Shown here: in pieces, positions 60,592 to 64,000 of the stretch
Numbering within the stretch: position 1 is the stretch's first letter
Layout: the number at the start of each line of letters is the position of its first letter
NCBI GenBank assembly: GCA_003255025.1
Contig: QANY01008203.1
Coordinates: 248,001-312,000, forward strand
Reading direction: 5' to 3'
Origin: Datisca glomerata
Taxonomy: Eukaryota; Streptophyta; Magnoliopsida; Cucurbitales; Datiscaceae
DNA: 64,000 nucleotides
Notes under the pieces: model-generated
Databases searched by the model: none
What the model saw: only the letters and a program-made list of their open reading frames with translations
Told to the model about the DNA's origin: nothing
Position numbers and translations under genes: made by a program

Positions 60592-60649
60592 ATATTTTTT
60601 TTCTACTTACTTCATCAAAATAAAAGTATTTATCATCTATTGGTTTATT

Positions 60650-60801
60650 ATTTTTTATGATAACAAAGAGGGGGTGGGGGTGCTTAAGAGTTATGTTTTT
60701 ATCTTCATGGGTAAGCATATATTTAAGAGGAGTAAATTAAATTTATTTGATTAAATATATTTTTTTATCTTAGTGATTTGTCATCATAAAAAGGGGGAGA
60801 T
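60650..60801 (+). other. 3' untranslated region with polypurine tracts
   Basis: A first run AAAGAGGGGGTGGGGG near 60,665 and a second AAAAAGGGGGAGA at about 60,788-60,800 next to the LTR. Two such tracts are usual in SIRE-type elements. Confidence 0.75.
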
Positions 60802-62109
60802 TTTTAGTCATATATCTCTATGAGATAACTTTTGATGATAACAAAACATTGACGTTAACAAAACATTGACGTTACTAATAAATTTAATCAAGTTTGTAGA
60901 GGTTATTGAAAAAATTACCACAAGGCATTCCAATTAAAGATCATGGAAATATTTATTTTAATAGGAGCTCATAAAGTATGAAATTGAAGATCATGAAGAT
61001 ATTTACTTTCATGTAATTTTTATTAGGAGTTTACTTAGTTTATTTGCTTTTATTAAATCTCAATTTATTTAGGGATGTCTATTCGTTAAATTAAGTCTAC
61101 ATCCATAAAAAGTCTAAACACAAAAAATCATCTCTCTTGCATAATAGATAAAATACATGAGATGGTGATAATGACAAAACACAAACAAAGTAAGTTTCAA
61201 TTTCAAGTAGATAAAGAGAGATGGAGCTTAACCAAATAATTTTTGACCATATTGTGTTATTTTAGGTAGGAGTATTCCTTGCTTTTAGGTCAATGATTTT
61301 TTGTCCTCCCTTATTAAGGATGTAGTATCATTTCCTTTGTGTATATTCAAAATTTAAACTTTTCCTTCCTAAACCCTAACATCTATCTCCTCTATAAATA
61401 CATCTCATTTCTCTTCACAAAACACAATTCATAGTCAAGAGAATTGCTCCTAAAACTCTCTCAATACTCTCATAAATCTTTCTTAATATTTTGAGCTTTA
61501 TACTTGTAAATTTCTTGAGTGAGCAAAATTATTTTTTTGTGAGCTTAGATTGGAGATCTTACTCTTTTGAGAGAGTTATTGTAAGATGTCATTTAATCTC
61601 AAAACACATAACCTTGTGACGTTTAGTTGGTACCCATAAGTCAATTAGGTTTATAAAGTTTGGTCTTCACCCTTAAGAAGATCGTGAGATTAAAAATCTC
61701 AAGGGGGACTTGGAGCGCGGACGTAGGGATAGGATTTCCCGAACCACGTAAAAATATTGTATGCCTATTTTTTTTCCTTCTTGTCTTTTTATTTTGTGCT
61801 TTATATTTTTTGCACTATAATGTTTCGCACTTTAATTTCTCACACTTAATTTCTGTAATTTAATTTTCACACTTTAAATTTTCATAATTATTTTATTTGC
61901 TTACTTTATATTTCTGCATTTATATTATCACAAGCATGATTTACATTAACGTTTTTATCTTTTACTTATTTATCTTTTTAAGAGTTAAACTCGTTGAACA
62001 TTGAAATTCATTCTTGAACATTCACTTTTCACTTGAGTGCAGATTTTTTTTTAATTTAAACACGATCACTCAAATCACTCCTCTTTTAGATTGTCATATC
62101 GATCCTACA
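60802..62109 (+). repeat. 3' LTR of the SIRE-like element
   Basis: Partner of the 5' LTR. It has a local duplication of AACAAAACATTGACGTTA-type sequence near 60,840-60,870. The start TTTTAGTC differs from TG. Confidence 0.88.
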
Positions 62110-64000
62110 TATTAGTCGAATCTTATTAGTCTAGATTTAAATGAACGATCAAACTATCACATCTGTCATCGCTTAATAATGACAGAGGTTCTTCACCCGA
62201 ATGTGACATATCTTGCAAAAAAACCGTGACAAATATATATGGCAATTGAAGTTAGTATGCCAAAGTCTTATTCTATGTTCTTTCAGATTACTGACTATGT
62301 TTCTAATAGATTTATTGTAATTGTCACAATATTTGTCGATTAATATATGATATTAACATCATTTTGACAATAATTAAAAAGAAAGGTTGATAGATAGATT
62401 GGAAAGGTCTTGGTATGAGCCAAGGCTGGTTGCATATGAAAGAAATGTGATACTCATTCATTGAATTGTCAACTTTGTATACTTGGGTTTATTAAACATA
62501 AAGAAGACATTAATTATTAGAATTTATTAACTTTTCCCCATTTTGCGGTGGTCTTTTAAAGCAATTTATTTATCTAATTAACTAACAGCGTCCACACACC
62601 ACCTCATGTTGTTCTATTTTTATGTATGGTTTTTTTAAGTGTAAGATCACGGGTCCTCATTCTTTTAAAGTTAGACTAACCATACTCAATTCGAGAGGTT
62701 AGATATAAAGTCTGGTCATAAATATTTTGAATGAGAGTCGAACTCGCTCAGAATCGAACGATTTGACTCCATTAAAGTGTTTTAACAATTGACGCCTGCT
62801 CTTAGTAGCCTTAGGAATAATTCTTCACATTAACATTATGTGTATCTCTTCTTTAACAAGGCTTATGGAGTCCACCAAAATCTATATAATATATAAAATC
62901 AACTACTTTAATGTAAAAAAATAATATCAATGATTTTTTTCAAATTTATTCATTTTATTTACACCCATAAGATATAGTAAATCGAATAAAATATATTTTA
63001 TTAGTAAGTCATGAATATTTAATATTACAATATATTCTCGAATTCTTGTTAAATTTTACATTCGAAATTATTTTATTTAAAATTTTAGATTCTTTATTTT
63101 AATTGTTATATGTGTTCTGATTTTACTTTTTACTATCTCAAATATAAATTTATATTTCTAAGTATTTGCTTTGTAATACTTAAATTTTATCCGGTTCTGT
63201 TTTATTCTCAACATATGTTCTGTATTAATTGATACAATGTCTGTTATACTAAACTGTATTAATTCATTGCGATACCAAACATAAAATAAATCATACATAT
63301 TTTCATTCCTTCTGGTATGAGTTGTCAAACATACTCTAAAGTATTATGGAAGAAGGGGAAATGCATTTTCATCCTCACACATATTCCCAATTAAGTCCCC
63401 CCATGAGTATAATTTTCCCAAGTCACCAAATAATTTTTAATTCATTGTAATTAAATCGCTCATCAAGTCTCAAACGTTGAAGTAGTCTTTGTAGATCTAG
63501 ACATATAAAATTAACATTTAGTCTTTTGCATCAATGACATAATTGTAACATTTAAATTATTCAAGGATTTGATCATGGAAATTAAACCCATGATAATTAA
63601 AAATTAGAGTAAATTTAGATGATCCAAAATTTACTTTGTCCACAGAAGAATACATGATTTCATGTATCTGGAACTTTGTTTTCCAATTCTATATATAACA
63701 GCACATTGTCCTTAGTTTTCTCGTAACATGTTACTCAACACTATTAACGTGCAATATATGTCGTGAGATCATAGATTCATGTCACAACTGAGAATCTTTT
63801 TTTGCTTGCTGGCATGATGAGAGACCATACACTGCCATATCTCATAATAATATTGAGTACAATGATGTTACACAACATCTTTCTGTATTTGAATACAATA
63901 CATATTATTAGAACACATAGAAACCACATATATATATTTACTGAGTACTCTGATACTGGCATAATAAAGAATAAGTTTCTTAGTAAATGAAAGGATGATG
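62110..64000. other. AT-rich intergenic stretch, no gene recognised
   Basis: No supported coding sequence, RNA gene or transposon. Short frames at 63777-63990 overlap on both strands and look like chance. Confidence 0.5.

Larger units (their letters stand above)
49561..62109 (+). mobile_element. SIRE-like copia element, broken by a nested copia
   Basis: Two LTRs of about 1.3 kb (49561-50858 and 60802-62109), primer binding site, gag, C-terminal RNase H and a polypurine tract belong to one element. Only about 4.5 kb of it remains: everything between gag and the end of RNase H (integrase, RT) is missing and a second copia complex (52107-60171) sits there. Gag style, a large 3' region and repeated GGGGG tracts before the LTR suggest the SIRE/Maximus lineage. 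No target duplication was found. Confidence 0.88.

Noticed and set aside
49556..62114. Target duplication for the SIRE-like element
   Set aside because: Flanks AGTAG and TATTA do not match, so none is claimed.
62690..62770. tRNA-like GAGTCGAACTCG stretch
   Set aside because: No acceptor stem, anticodon arm or internal promoter boxes in the right spacing.

Overview
This window looks like nuclear DNA from a core eudicot plant. It is AT-rich and packed with plant-type LTR retrotransposons, a LINE, CACTA transposons and a MITE, and it carries one intron-containing plant transcription factor gene. The sequence does not let me name the species. The only intact host gene I can support is a three-exon R2R3-MYB of the MIXTA / MYB16-MYB106 type (38,094-39,900, + strand). 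Most other open frames are decayed transposon pieces or chance.

Layout. 1-2.8 kb: 3' part of a decayed Ty1/copia element. 4.4-5.5 kb: LTR fragment (copy A) of a second copia family that recurs across the window. 5.6-7.5 kb: 5'-truncated LINE with reverse transcriptase and a terminal RNase H. 9.6-13.0 kb: two more LTRs of that copia family (B with an intact primer binding site, and C). 13.0-17.6 kb: gag-only Ty3/gypsy element on the minus strand. 19.6-20.1 kb: hAT-like MITE. 20.25-22.9 kb: CACTA element 3. 23.5-29.5 kb: minus-strand copia-type LTR split by CACTA element 1 (25.0-29.2 kb). 29.75-30.24 kb: assembly gap. 30.2-33.6 kb: local duplications. 38.1-39.9 kb: MYB gene. 41.0-48.4 kb: gag-protease gypsy element interrupted by CACTA element 2 (43.6-46.5 kb). 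49.6-62.1 kb: SIRE-like copia element with most of its pol replaced by a second copia element (52.1-59.7 kb) plus an inverted LTR piece.

The most interesting observation is that the CACTA elements carry fragments of ordinary host genes with intron positions kept. Element 1 has several exons of the 26S proteasome subunit RPN1 and one exon of an auxin response factor. Element 2 has three exons of alanyl-tRNA synthetase. Element 3 has a probable piece of a tRNA (guanine-N7) methyltransferase. This is the Pack-CACTA (transduplication) pattern, and all three elements also share a CT/GA-rich tract ahead of the captured exons. Secondary observations are a conserved 12-bp hairpin and a conserved ACGTGTC G-box in the recurring copia LTR family, and stop codons in the elements that fit C-to-T decay of CAG/CAA codons. 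I found no tRNA or rRNA genes, no CRISPR arrays and no bacterial-type operons.
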